Shown in pieces: positions 37,061-49,888 of a DNA stretch of 64,000 nt. How positions within the stretch are numbered: the stretch's first letter is position 1; each line of letters begins with the position of its first letter. Both the position numbers and the translations under genes were made by a program. A model generated the notes under the pieces. It was given only the letters and a program-made list of their open reading frames with translations, ran no database searches and was not told the origin of the DNA. Source of the stretch: Lichenostomus cassidix (lineage: Eukaryota; Chordata; Aves; Passeriformes; Meliphagidae); the NCBI GenBank assembly GCA_008360975.2, contig CM039182.1, forward strand, positions 93,812,443-93,876,442, written 5' to 3'.

Positions 37061-40000
37061 CTCCACAAATCCTACAATTTCGCTAGCACAATAAAACAGG
37101 ATTTCACAGTTCTAACTCCCTAGCAAACATGACTAACACTATGCAATTTCAAATATAGGGAAATAGGGGAAGGGGTACATTCATTTTTGCCAACAAAGAA
37201 GAAATTTAAGAACAAAAACTATTTAAAATTGCAACAAAGTAAAATTTGGTAGTAATTGTAATTACGTATGAAGCTAACCTAAATGTTTACCTACACGTAT
37301 GAAAGAAAAAATTAAGAATTCTTGCTCATTGTAGACTACCTGATGCTTATTGGAAAATTCACATACTTCCAACATTACAAACTCGATGGGTGTGAATTTG
37401 TTTAATGTTATTAGTTTGATTTACCTAATATTTATTGAAGAAAAAAAAAACCAGCAACAACAACCAAAAAGAACATCCCACCCCTTGTTTTAAGAATACA
37501 TCTGTCAGCTCAACTGAATATTGGGAGTGTTCCCAGAACTTCTAAGGCCCACACAAGCCTCCTTTCAAGGTGAAGGAAGGTTGGCTTCAACATACCTGAG
37601 ACATCTAACAACAAAACCCAAAACTAACCTAACTGCTTTTTGCAGACATGACATAACGATATAAACACGAGTGCAACATCAAGCAGCACTTTCTTTGCTA
37701 ATCTCTCCAATGTCCTGGAAAAAAACCAGTATTGGTTTATACACAGGTTTTTATACCAGAACTTCTTTAGTTATAACTGATGCTTCTAAATTGAGTTCCA
37801 AATAGTTACATCTGCAGTGTCCAGAAAGCATCCCCAGACAGAAATGCACCACCCCACTCAGACAGATACAAAAAAATACACATAAACATACATGCCCCTT
37901 CCATAAATGAAAGGGGAGCAGCTGGCTATTGAGGGAAAGTTGAGTAACTAGAGTGACTTTCAGTCTCTAAATCTTGCAGCTTATCTTATATTTGAGTATT
38001 TCCCAGCTGGTTGAACTGCAGTGAAATTAAACCTCAGAAAAGAAGAATTCCTTGTAGGATCCAATATATAAATTCCAGTTTCCCTATTTCCCCAGAAGTT
38101 GTTAACTTTTGAGGGCATTCCTGCCACAAGGACAAGATCTCCCAGCAGTACCATTGCTGCTAGGCTCCTGCTTCAGTAGCACAATGGAGTGGAGGCCCTG
38201 GAGGATGCAAACTCAAATAAACTTCCTCAAGCAAGCTGCCATGAAGTCCCAGAAAATTCGCCAGGTAACAACGCAGGAAACAAGTGTGAAGTTTGCATTT
38301 CCTCAGAATGTTTCATTTTGAGCAAATCCACATTCCTTAAAGAAAATGTTGATAAAATATTTTTTAACAGCTTCCTTGTCGCTCAGACAGGTTTCTGGAG
38401 GAAATGAGGAGTAATGAAACCTTGCTTGGAGATCCCAGTCTAGAAGGTGGCCTCCCTTAGGGCCAGAGCTGCTCTGTGTGAACTGGGCAATAGCCTGTTA
38501 TCTGAAATCTGACTACAGGGATCAGTTTCGTGATCTGAAATAAAGCAGCATTCAGTGCATCCAGTGGCTGACCCTGAGGTGCACAATAAAGGTCTGTCAG
38601 GGGAGATACACGTAAAGATGGGCTACTCACAACTAAACAGCAGACTACAGCTTGTGTTTGCTCCTGCTCACCAGGAAGCAGCAGGGGGAAGCTCTGTTTT
38701 TACAGACCTCTGCACTGTTACAATGGTCTGCAGTTCAGCTACAAATACACAGGCACGGCAGAGCAAGAAACTACTGAAATAGTAAAATTTAGTTTAATCA
38801 CACTCATTCTTCTGCTTTACTGGGGCTTTACCATCTTTTTAGGTAGCTTTGGTTGTGTAGCAGATTAAACAAATGGCTAAACTACAAAGGCTATGGTCAA
38901 CCAAAAAACTCTGAGAATGCCAGTTCCCTCAGTGTGGCTAGCTTCCTATTGAAGCCAAGTGTTTTGAAGAAATTCAGGAGGGCTAATGAAGCTGTCTATA
39001 TAACTTTAAAACTTTTTTTTGCATGAGGGTTAAGATAAGGCCTGTAGCAATCCTAATGAAAACCGCCAAGCCCACCTTTAAATCAAGCAGCTGAAAATAT
39101 CAAGTAGGAGCTATAGAAGACTTGGGTTGAGACCTAATGGTATCACTTACATCCAATTAAACTTTCTTACAGGAAGACCTGGATAGATTAGCATTCAATG
39201 CAGGAAATGGTCACTTATTAAGGGGATTACAACAGCTTTCTTTTCTAGAGATAAAAACATGACATGTAGTATTTAGGAATCCTCCAGGAGCTCCCCATCA
39301 ACAGGGTACTAGCACTGCAAAAAAAAAAATAAATAAACTTACTGAACAATTCAACATAGGTTTTCTTTCCTTGAAGTGCAGCAATATAGCACATCTCCTG
39401 TACACATTCAAAATCTGAATAATTGGGTCACTTGGCCTGTGTGAGTAACCTATTTTACTGTCATATTTATATAAACAAACAATTATACTTAATAATCATT
39501 CAAGCTGCTAGACTTACTAATCTTACCAGATAACAGAACACACTCCAGCAATATAAAAGAGTCATGACAAAAACTTAACACCTAGCCTTCAGTTGTATAC
39601 AACAGTATTGGAGAGCATAAAGATAAAACAGATTTCCAAATTCACACACACCTCCCAGTATTGAAGGTCAGGCAGGAAAGGACAGAAGCTATTCCTGTTT
39701 CCACACCCACAGACACCAGTAATGGCAGCCTCTGTCACTAGAAGATGCATCAGAGGGCTGTACAGGCAGATCAGTACTTGGGTGCTGGTGACAGGAGCTG
39801 CAGATGGGGAAGGTGAAACACTTGTGATAGAAACTATTACCTTCTATTACTCACTACTGAATATTCATTTTGTGCCAAATTGGTGGTAATTTTGAGTAAT
39901 ACCACTGCTGATGGCTCAGTCTACATTATGCCAAATATGTAGCTGCACGACAAATGCCATGTTTGAATTTGGCATTCTGGTTTGCCTGAATGTGCTGATG

Positions 40001-40680
40001 ACCCAGAAAACACCATGAGGGTGTAAAAGCTGGCAAACTGAGGCCAAAAAACTCCTGTAATTCTGCAAACAGTGGTGTTACCAAGTTCTGTCTTCGCATG
40101 ATATTACACCTCATGAGTTACTCAGTCCCCAGCTGAAGTCTCCATTGCACAAAGCATTCCCTCTGCTCTGAGGACTGGCAAACACGACCAACACATGCAC
40201 ACAAACTGGAGCCTTTCTTTCCATCAGGGCACTTATCAGGTCTTGTTTTTTTTTTTTTTATCTCCTCCCCAGACACCTATCTCCACAAAACTTTCAGGAA
40301 CAGAGGCCGTAACCTGAAGTACTATAATAAGGTGTAAATCATGCCTCAAAGACAGATCGATCAAAGTACGGGAAGGTAGTAGGCTGTTCATCTCTCGAGG
40401 ATTTAAGACATTACCTTCAAATGAAAAAAAATAAGCATTTTAAAATTTCGTTTTCTTTTCACCTAAGGCCCTAGCAAACAGTATAAATTTTGAGCAGCCA
40501 TATCTATTTTTCAGTGGCTAAACTGGCAAATGTTTCTGGGCATTGCCATATTTCACAAACCGTGAGGGGTTTTCTGTTGTAGTTTTGGGCCCAGTGAGAT
40601 TCAGAAAGTACAAAAGGGCACATAAGATGCTGTACATTTTATACCCAGTAAACTCTGATCTGCGATTGATTTATACAGTG
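37061..40680. other. AT-rich non-coding DNA
   Basis: No gene, RNA or transposon recognised. It includes an A-run near 37440, an A-run at 39320 and T14 at 40246-40259. Short overlapping frames at 38109-38407 and 38555-38782 are unsupported. Confidence 0.6.
40246..40259. repeat. T14 homopolymer
   Basis: Fourteen consecutive T residues. No adjacent retroposon body is recognised. Confidence 0.9.
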
Positions 40681-40800
40681 TGCTAAGTCTTTATTTCTTT
40701 TCCTTTAGCTTGGCAACATAATTTCACTTTGATGGTCAGCCTTTCAATTAATCAAAGTGGACACAGCATTTGCAGCTTCTTTTGAAGTCAAAAAGAATTG
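40681..40800. promoter_or_regulatory. Candidate enhancer: inverted TCF/LEF pair around a homeodomain site
   Basis: CACTTTGAT at 40725-40733 and ATCAAAGTG at 40751-40759 form a perfect 9-bp inverted repeat with a 17-bp spacer. CTTTGAT/ATCAAAG is the core consensus of TCF7/LEF1, the DNA-binding effectors of Wnt signalling. The right copy abuts CAATTAAT, a homeodomain-type core. The inverted repeat is seen directly; binding and function are inferred. Confidence 0.35.
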
Positions 40801-40879
40801 TGTGCTCAGGACCTCTTAAAATGAGACCACTTATTTAGGTACTTAAAGATGGCTGTCAACACCTAACTCCAGTCTCCTA

Positions 40880-40945
40880 AGTTTGAAATTGCTGACTTTA
40901 GTAATTTGCCCAAGGAAAGTGAACTTGGGGCACAGAGAGACTACA
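40880..40945 (-). mobile_element. Possible MIR relic, minus strand
   Basis: TTTAGTAATTTGCCCAAGG followed by a GGGGCACAGAGAG block resembles the reverse complement of the MIR core (AAGTGACTTGCCCAAGGTCAC). One block only, so tentative. Confidence 0.3.
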
Positions 40946-43031
40946 CAAAATCTGTCCTCTCATGACCAAGAAGTCCTTGGCTCTTAGTTATAAGTGCAGA
41001 CAAATCTCCTCCTTGACTGGTTTGCCAGTACTGAAACTCAATTCAAGTATGCAGCAGTAGACCATTTCTAAAACACTGGCTTGGTCAGAACTGTTTTCTA
41101 GGGGATCTTATGTCCAACTGCAATTATGTGATAATGGAATCCAGACATGGATTTACAGAAATCAGAAGAAAATAGCAAACTTATAAGTCATTTCTCTGTG
41201 TCTGACTACTCAAACGAATTGCATCCAGGTCTGCTGAGCACTGGCTGTTCCATGGTTAATTTCAATGCCCAGAAGCAGACAGCCCAGTATAGGAAGCACT
41301 GGCTGACATAGCAGCCCAGCACACAAGCCAGCAGCACTCTTCCTTTGTGAAGTGTTACCACATTCACAAGAGCTCTTCTCATGAACTAAGAAGTGCTAGA
41401 GCATTACTAAAGACTAAGAAAAAAGGATTAGTGGCAGGGTGGAGCTGATAGATTTTCCAGTTAAACGTCTTTTTTCCTTCAGTTATGTGTCAAATAGTTT
41501 GTCTGTGCTGACATGAGAGTGTAGCTGGCACAGGTGACAGGAAATGATGTGCTACATGAAGGAGACCACCAGAGTTCACATCAGGGCTCGTGGTGGGCTG
41601 GTACCTGGTCACTGGGTCATGGCAAGGCCCGGAGTACCAGACTACACCGGTGGCTGCTCCCTGCCCTTGTTAAATCAAAGCAGCAGCACGCCCGAACAAA
41701 TGCTTTGCTTTGCTTGACAGACCTTTCACAAGATGTACATGAACTACAAAAGTCCAGGGAGGAGTTATGGTGCTAGGACAGTGAAATGGATTTTACTTTG
41801 TAACTTGCAAGAGATCACAAAAAGCCAGAAGCACTTTTTCCTTGTATTTAGAAAATGCATCTTGCTATTTCAGTTGTAACGCATAATACATTACATCAGA
41901 GTATGGCAGGTAAAATACTTGCTTTGTAAAGTTTTTTTGGTGTGTACTGATTCCCAATACTTCCTCCTCCATTATAGACAGAGATCAAAATAAACTAAGT
42001 ATTTAGATAACTACAAGCATATGCTGCCATTCATATAATGCTAGCCCACCTTTTCTTCAGTAAAGTATTTTGCACATCATAAATATTATGAAACATCCCT
42101 CCACCTCAATATTTTTGATACCACTACCAATTCCACTGGTAGGCCAGATTCTTAGGCCTATTGTCCTTAACAGAAACAATACAAAGTAAAAATTCCTCAA
42201 AAAAAATCCCAATAAGGAGAGCAGGGAGCAACTCAGGAAGTACAGAAATGGCAGCACATACCCACCTCAGAATAAAATCTGGATGACGCTGTTCTTCAGT
42301 GTCACAGGTAGAGATATAATCAAAAGCTTTCAGAACTGATGCATGTTCCATCTATGAAATGTAATACTGTTACAACTGGGTATTTTCAAAATTCACTGAT
42401 ACCTAGTTTTTACTCAAGAGTTCATATTTTGCATTTGGGTTTATTAATGTTAAAAGTTTACACTGCATGAGTAAGAACATAGGATATGCTACAATGTTAC
42501 ATTTCATACGTTCTGAATTCCACCTAAAACACTCAGTTCATCTCCCTCTCAAGTCTCAACTTTTGCAACAGCAACCATACAGCTGGGATACACAATAAAC
42601 TGGGATTTACAGGTTACTACTGGCTGACAGCTGAGGTTCAAAAAAATATATACCACTACACTACACTACTCTCTGCACAAGCAAACAGGCAAGATGTAAA
42701 ATAAGGGTCTCTAAGTGATCCATCAGCTACAATATTTAAAAGACAGAGGTGTCAACCAGTCCATATTATAAAACTCTTAAAATCCAGACAATGCAATTTT
42801 TAAAACAGAAATTCTTGAAATGCAGATAATAGCAAATTGAAGAAGCTTTCCTATTAACTGTAACACAGTAACCTGTGATAGCAGCTAGCCTAGGACTCAG
42901 AAGTTTATCAGGGGAAAGAAATGAGAATGTTTAGTATACCACTCTGAAAGGGACAGAAACAAAATACTTTTTCCCATCACAAATTTGCTTGGAAAATATG
43001 CATGCTACCTCAGAAAAACAGTCACAGGCCT
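40946..43031. other. Non-coding DNA, nothing recognised
   Basis: Mixed-composition unique DNA. The segment at 41520-41780 is somewhat richer in GC and carries an 80-codon frame without recognisable features. No transposon found. Confidence 0.55.
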
Positions 43032-43101
43032 AAATAATCTGCAAAACCTCATCACAAACACCATCAAAATAATCTGCAAAACCTCACCACAAACACCATC
43101 A
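43032..43101. repeat. 35-bp tandem duplication (two copies)
   Basis: Two adjoining 35-bp units starting AAATAATCTGCAAAACCTCA, at 43032-43066 and 43067-43101, differ at one base (ATC versus ACC). Head-to-tail with no spacer, so a recent local duplication. Confidence 0.95.
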
Positions 43102-45630
43102 AAAATATATATCTTAAGGAAGTAAACCACTATGAAGACAACTGAACTTGTAGGAACACTGCAAACAAGTGTGTCCCTTAACTGTATTACATAAAAGTTC
43201 CTGCGGAAAGACAATCTTAAATTATCAATGTCCTTAACTGTGTTGCATCCAGCCTAGGTAATGGTGCTTAGACTGAGTAGCTGAACTGTTTTTTGGGTGT
43301 GTATCTTAGAGCCTAATATTGCCCACTTACATAGATGAAGAGAATAGTCAAAACATATTACACTTTCCAGTCTTCACACATGACCTTCTTTCCTACAGAA
43401 AGGAGGTACAAAGAGGAATCAGGAATCTCAGAACCTTAATACAGAACCAAAAACAAAGGCTGACCAGGATCACAAAGTATTTCTCAGCTCAGCAAACTCA
43501 GTGCTGTTCATGGTAGACTATTCTGCTCCCTTCCTACAATTTGCTGCAAATAAATGCTGTGTTTTACTACATACTCTGTAAACAATATTATGCAAGAACA
43601 CAAGGGTGTCAATAATATAGCATAAAAGCAAAAGACCTGCTCGGAACAAAGCAAGCTCACCTTCCCTCCTTTCTGCAGGCAGGGAGAGTGCCCAGCTCAG
43701 AACATCTCACTATTGGGCCAAGAGAAAGAAAAGGTCAGACAACTGTGGCAAATGCAAGGCAACCAAAATTAGGGATATCCTAAAACACATGAATGTGGAA
43801 CAAGTGAGCAGATGAGTGCTGCCATGGACATATATCCAGTTACTCAGATATAAACAACCTGTAGAAATGTTTGCTTGGTTTATTCAGTTCTGTGAACTGC
43901 ATCGTGATTTGTATCAGATGTGAGCAAATAACTCACAAATAGAGATTTATAAACAAACTGCTTACTGGAAATCACCTATTCAAGTCCAAGAGGCACAGTT
44001 AAGCAGGAACAGAGCAATGGTCCTTCATTCATCAAGCATCTGTGCCTCCAGCTTCTACATTTGTGCAGTCTAAAAAAATTCCTGAACATGCCTAACCTGC
44101 AGTGAGTCAATCTGGCTATGACACAGGAAAACAAACATTTACACAAACAGTTTTAAATGCACCACAACTAACCAGTCAGTTTGACACTACTTGGATGTCT
44201 TAAGTTTAGGAAATACAGTGCTATCTTTCTTTGTTCTTTAAAACAAAACACAAAAACCCCACCAAATCTTGAGTGGTAATACTAAAACCTGCACTAAAAA
44301 TACGAATGTGATGAAATCCAAAGATGTTTCTTCACATCACACACAAGCTAGGGCACACAACTTATATATGCATGCAGGGGATGATGAAGACAGATTTTAC
44401 ATCACATGAAAATTAATTGTGTCTTACAGAGTAAAGATTAAAAGAATCACCTAGAGCTTTCTTTCTTGACTTGTGGGATGTTTTCTAGGATTTTCAAACT
44501 TGCAGCCAAAGACTTCATCTCTTTAACAGTATTTACTATTTCTAACCCATTTCACTGTTGCTACACCTTTCCACCACCTCTCTGTTCCCAAGGAAGGCAT
44601 CTCCTTGGCAGGGTATGCTTGCCTCCAGGAAGCTGACACCCTGCTTTGGAAGGCCAAGATCAGACAGCATGGGTGTCCAGCAGGAGCTCTCAGTGCCTGT
44701 TGATTTTAGCTTCCCTTGTTTTCTTCTGCTGTCTCTGCGGTTAGAACGATTCCTCTGCTCCAAAAGTAGCAATCCTTTTTTCCTCTGAATTCTTCTAATA
44801 AGCCTAATCAACTATGCTCCAAGGCAAGTGATCTCTACTTCTTCAAAGGCTGCAAATGCTACCTCATATCTGAGGATGAGCTAGAAGTGCCTGAAGTTTA
44901 TGTGCCTTTTCCAAGGGTATCAGCTGTTTGATTATGAGGTATTATCTCTCCCTACAAACCTAGCTGCTGAATTTTCCACACTGCATTGCTCATCTAAAAA
45001 TTGTACTGTGGCTTCTTCTGTGCTCCATGGCAGCCATATACCAAGGAGCATTGGGAGAAGATCCATTGCAAAGAAATACCAAATTATTTAGGTTAAACAT
45101 TCCCAGGCACATAACAGTGGTGAAAAAGAAGAAGAAACTACATGGAATTAAAATTTCTATTGCAAACCACAGCTCCTTGTATAAAAAAAAATTGTATGGC
45201 AGGAGTCAAAAGAGTTAGGATGCAAGCTCCCCTTTTATCAATACTTGCAGGCAATCACTTGCCTTTTTATGGAAAACAATGACCTTTTTGATACAATGGT
45301 GACCCAACTTAGAAGAGTAAATGGAAAAAAGTGTAAAAAAAAAGACTTTTTATTATTCCTTGCAATCAAAATGTAAAAATTTAAATGATCTAAAAAATCA
45401 CCTCTTTATTAAAGAGTTGATGAAAGTGTGGGTCACTCCTATTATCCTTTTAAATTAATAAAAAAATCCTGATCTTTTAAAATTCAGAAGAATGATGTAT
45501 ATTTAAAATATTCTGTAATTACTGCAAAAGTATTAATTAACAGTTCATGGATGCATAAGTAGTGAGATGAAGGAATAAGCCATCTACTCACTATAAATAT
45601 AAGCTTAAAAAATCATTTTATAGCATTTTT
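43102..45630. other. Non-coding DNA, nothing recognised
   Basis: Unique sequence with open frames under 90 codons, including a complementary pair at 44542-44811 (minus) and 44558-44788 (plus) over a slightly GC-richer patch. No known domain, RNA or transposon. Confidence 0.55.
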
Positions 45631-45700
45631 GTAGCTGTGTGATGTTAGGCAGGTCATAACACTAGTACTTTCCTCTGAAAACCTAATAATTATTAACCTT
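45631..45700 (+). mobile_element. MIR-like SINE relic
   Basis: GTAGCTGTGTGATGTTAGGC followed by AGGTCATAACA matches the MIR core GCTGTGTGACCTTGGGC then AAGTCACTTAAC in register, and continues through TTTCCTC. The 3' third is decayed. Confidence 0.5.
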
Positions 45701-46190
45701 TTTAATTTTTAAACTGAATATTGACTTTGCAATAAATTGGAGTGAGTTCAATCTTGCAGTCAATTCCAAACATGAAAGAGTTTCTCTCTCAGCCACACTG
45801 ACCATTAGCACTAATTTACAGATTATTTTCTTAGGCTTGACTCAAAGAGAAGTCTGAATTATCTTACTGCAAACGATTTTAAGTAACAGCACAATAATTC
45901 ATATATAAAGCACAGAATTACAGGTATGTAAAATCACTATTTTCTCTACCAAACGATAAAAGGACATTAGAAGTTATTCCAAATTGCATGGAAAAGCCTT
46001 GAAGTACACAACACAATCTTCCTTCCACAGTAAGACCCACAGCTGTAGAGGAGAAGTATGGGATACAGTTCTATTAACTTCAGCCCTTCATAAAATGCAG
46101 TGAGTTTGCTTCTGTATTTTAAGAATGTTTTGTACAACATTTTTTGTTACATTTTCAAAACAGAAAAACCTCTTCGGTCAGATTTGATAA
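45701..46190. other. AT-rich non-coding DNA
   Basis: Nothing recognisable beyond AT-rich background and short A/T runs. Confidence 0.55.
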
Positions 46191-46199
46191 CTACCAGTT

Positions 46200-46760
46200 C
46201 TGAATGCCATCCTTCAACTCCCAGAAATGTCCCTCTTCTCACCACAGGAGTCTGAATGACAGTGTAGTTAAGGAACTCCCACTCGCTGAGCCCATGAGAA
46301 GCTGCTTCTGATCAGGCAGAGCTTTCCTGCACCTCCAGCCCATTCCCTTCTCTCCCCTTTGCAATACTGAGCCGAGTCTGCACCAGCCCAATGAGAAAGA
46401 TGGCAATTTCTCATGCTGGGAACCCCAAGGGAGAAAGGAGAGGTGGTGGGAGAAGTGCATTTCCTGTGCAGGATACACCGGAGAAGTAAGTCAACAGATT
46501 AAGGAGAGGATGGAAGATGCAGTGATCCATGAGAAAAGCACCCATGGCACATGGGATGTGGGCACCTGAGCTGGGAGGGGAGAACTTGCTTTGGCCATGT
46601 GGGAAACGAGTTAGGCAGCTAATGGGGTAAGAGATGCTCTCTGATGAGCTGGTGCACGAGTCAAGCACAGAGCTGAAAAGGCCAGAATCAATAGAGCTGG
46701 AATTTGCAGTGTCAGGATTTCATGGGGTCAGCAGGGTTTGAACTGATACAGTCAGCTACA
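46200..46760. other. Purine-skewed, GC-raised unidentified segment
   Basis: About 550 bp of G/A-rich plus strand after 46400 contrasts with its flanks. Minus-strand frames of 79 and 85 codons overlap here. A GTAAGT donor-like word occurs at 46486-46491. I recognise neither a repeat family nor a coding exon; a decayed old element is possible. Confidence 0.4.
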
Positions 46761-49015
46761 GGTTGGTGAATGAGCTAGAGAAGAGCTTAAGAAAAGGGAC
46801 ATGTATACACATGTGCGTAGAGGAAGCATAACATGCCAGAAATAGGATTTTATAATAATATAGGAATCTTTCTAAAAAGTACAACTCAGAACTTCTCTAT
46901 TTCATACTAACTTCTCAATGGACACAGAGCTGTCCCAACAGGAACACTCCTTCCAATACCTCTTCAGCAACAGAGAAAAAAAATTAATCATGCAGACAGT
47001 CATAGCCTTTTGTGTAACTGCACTCCAGCACAGCATCCACATTACTGCTGGATTCTGGGCACAAATTCACATCCTTAATCCTGGATCAGACTCCTTTTTA
47101 CTGTTGGGAAACTCACACCACAGCAGCTTTACACATAGAAAATCTGGAGTATCAGATAATATATTCATCAGGCTGATACTAACTTACAACTTCAGAAACA
47201 ATATTGGATTATTTCCTACATTTTTATATGTATGTATAAAGATAGAAACCTCCTCCAAACAAACCCTGAAGCACTGTCAAGTAAATTATTTCAGGATATC
47301 CATTTTATGTGGACAGCAAACACCGCATGGTCCAAAAGATCATTTGTGTCACATAGTGTCACAAATGTCTTTTAACTAAATGATGGGATATTTGTTTGAT
47401 GTTCTCTGGTATATAAAAAATAAACAAATAAGGGAGGGAAGGAAATGAAACACCAAAAAAACCTAAACAACTTCCTTTTCTAATTATAAGGATAAAATCC
47501 TGTAATGGATTTCATCACAAGCATAAAAACAAACAATTACATAGATTTTGTAAATTTGCTGTCTGACAGTCTAATTTTTAACAAACTGTCAAGAATCAGG
47601 CATCTAGGGTACTGCCTTCATCAGGAAATAAATCAGGAAGGAAAAAACTCATTAAATTAAGGTCTGCCATGGAGGCATTGCTAGAGAGGCAACAACCTGC
47701 TGGAGTCCTCCCACCAAGATCCCAAATGTTATGTGAAAATCTTGCTAGTCTCGAAGTGACCAACCTTGCATTCTGATTACGTGCCATCCAATTTCTAAGA
47801 CCCTAGACCTCAATATAATGCAATTCTTGTGGCATTCCAACCCTCCAACATACCAATGTCTCCCAGTTCTATGCCCTCAACAGGTTTTCAAAACTACAAT
47901 TTCATTTTGTGTGTGTGTGTGTGCAGCCAGGTCAATAATGAAAATATTTAATAAAATCTATCCTAGTATAACCTTCAGAGTAATCACCTACTAGACTTCT
48001 CATTACTTTTTTTAATGCCCTTTGCCAAATCTGAGAGCCTGATTTTTATCAGTTGTCAGTAGAGCCTTATACTTCTTGTTCACTAAAAAGAGACAAATTT
48101 CCTGCTGATCAATATTTTCCCCCATTTTTTAGGCTGTCTGTTCACACCTATCCTTCTTTTTAAGGTGGTTACTCATCCTCTGAGGTCTGTGGCACTTTCC
48201 TTCTAAGGTTTTTAATCTCATGAGCCAGATGCTTAGGCTGTGCTCTGCAGGCCCTTGTTAACCTTCAAAGAGAACACACACTTCTTCGCATGAAGATGTA
48301 CTTTCCACAGCAGTCATTGGCAAGAAGCCAACAAAAAATCTAGAAAAGCTCTTATAGCTGTTACAGCTCAAAAATCATTTTAAGAATATTGTTAATCTTG
48401 GGAAAATATGGCATCCTCTTCTTTCAAAAAGAAAAAGAAATAAGAGCTCTTTGCATAGTAAAACCATCTCACACACAAAGAAAAAAGAAAGTATCCCCCC
48501 AAATCAAAAGATCCAATTCTTCATGGAGCTATTCAAATTTTAAAATAACAAAAATGCAGATTTGTACTTGGCTTCTGGTTCAATTTAAATCTGAAACTGC
48601 TTTGTTTTGGGAGAGTTGTTTGATCCACAAAAGGTCCAATCACACAAACCAAACTGTCAATGAAGGATGAACCGGCTGCACAGTGCCAGACATTCAATGA
48701 ATGATGCAGGTGGCTGCATAATGCCAATATATGATATCTAATGTTGTGTTAGCTCTAGCGGATTCCACCTGCTTCCCCTACAAGAATATGTGGTATTTTT
48801 AAGTGCTATCTTAAACCAGTTGAGTAATTGGATTATAAAAAAAAATCATTACACCGAACTTAGACAGATACCAATTGAAAGTCAGAGGCTGTAATAAGGT
48901 TAGGTTTCAGTCACTACCAGAAATTATATCTCTGGCATTGCACTAGTCCTAAAACAGAACACTGCCTTGCCGCAAGTCTTATAATCCTGACTACCAGGAG
49001 GGAATACAAAGAGCT
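46761..49015. other. AT-rich non-coding DNA with the window's longest open frame
   Basis: The plus-strand frame at 46918-47379 is 153 codons, the longest in the window, but its predicted peptide shows no family resemblance, signal peptide or repeats, and about one such frame is unsurprising in 64 kb on six frames. No other structure apart from the GT repeat near 47910. Confidence 0.5.
47908..47925. repeat. (GT)n microsatellite, short
   Basis: Eight to nine GT dinucleotides without interruption. Confidence 0.85.
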
Positions 49016-49018
49016 TGT

Positions 49019-49115
49019 TTTGATTCTTGGCTCTACCATTGGCTTACAAGATGTCCACAGCCAAATCCCTTTCCACAACTCAATTTTTCACTGGGATAAA
49101 GAAATACTCTCTTAG
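49019..49115 (+). mobile_element. MIR-like SINE relic, nearly full core
   Basis: The best-preserved MIR in the window. GATTCTTGGCTCTACCATTGG matches the GGTTCTAGCTCTACCACTTA-type start, followed by CCAAATCCCTTTCC (core AAGTCCCTTAACC), CAATTTTTCAC (CAGTTTCCTCA) and GGGATAAAGAAA at the end. The blocks follow the family's order and spacing over about 95 bp. Ancient and inactive. Confidence 0.6.
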
Positions 49116-49834
49116 AATGAAAACTGATGAAAACGGATATGTAAGTCTTGTATCATTAGTGTATCCACCGCAAGATGTTCCTTTCTGTGTTTATACCCAT
49201 CTCTTCTACAGATCTCCTGCTTTCACAATAGACCTGAGTGCTAGAAGGAGGTAACTGACTTTTTCCATATATCCTGTATAGACTGGCCTATACCACAACT
49301 GATAAATATTAAAAAGACCCAGAGTGACTTGAAATATGCCTACAAAAAGCTTAAGTCAAGCAGTATGTGCCCTGACCTAAGTGATTGTCCCAAATTTACA
49401 AGGAAAAGACAGGGCCTGCAGTAAGGTTTACTCTCCACCATAGTTTTTCATTGTATGTAATTGTCATTATATTCCCCGCGTGCAAACTAACTGTCTACGT
49501 ACTCTTCACCCCACAACACAGTAAGGGCTGAAAAAGACTCTGCCATGCTCAGAATCCAGTTTTAACCTCAAGCCTGAAGGTGCCAATCAGCTGGCCTGCC
49601 TCTGGCTGCTGCAGGATCTTACCTGCTGCTTTTATTCCGTTTCTGCTTGGCCATAAACCCCTGAACCCTCTGCTGACTCTAGAGGTTACTTCCTTTGCCA
49701 GTGCATCAGGGTTTTGTCTTGACTGCTTGCTGAACCAAACACAATGTGATCTTACACTAGTTATCCTACCTACTCAGGTCTCTTAAAAAAGATTTTTAAA
49801 AAGGTAAATAGGCAGCATGTTCTTTGCAATATTT

Positions 49835-49888
49835 ATGATAATGATGATGATGATGATTATTAGTAGTAGTACTAGTAATAGTGGTAAT
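49835..49888. repeat. (GAT)n / (TAG)n trinucleotide repeat
   Basis: Six GAT units grading into TAG and TAA-type triplets over about 50 bp. An imperfect compound microsatellite. Confidence 0.9.

Noticed and set aside
46918..47379. 153-codon plus-strand open frame, the longest in the window
   Set aside because: No domain or family resemblance, no splice or promoter context, and a length that is unremarkable for six frames over 64 kb.
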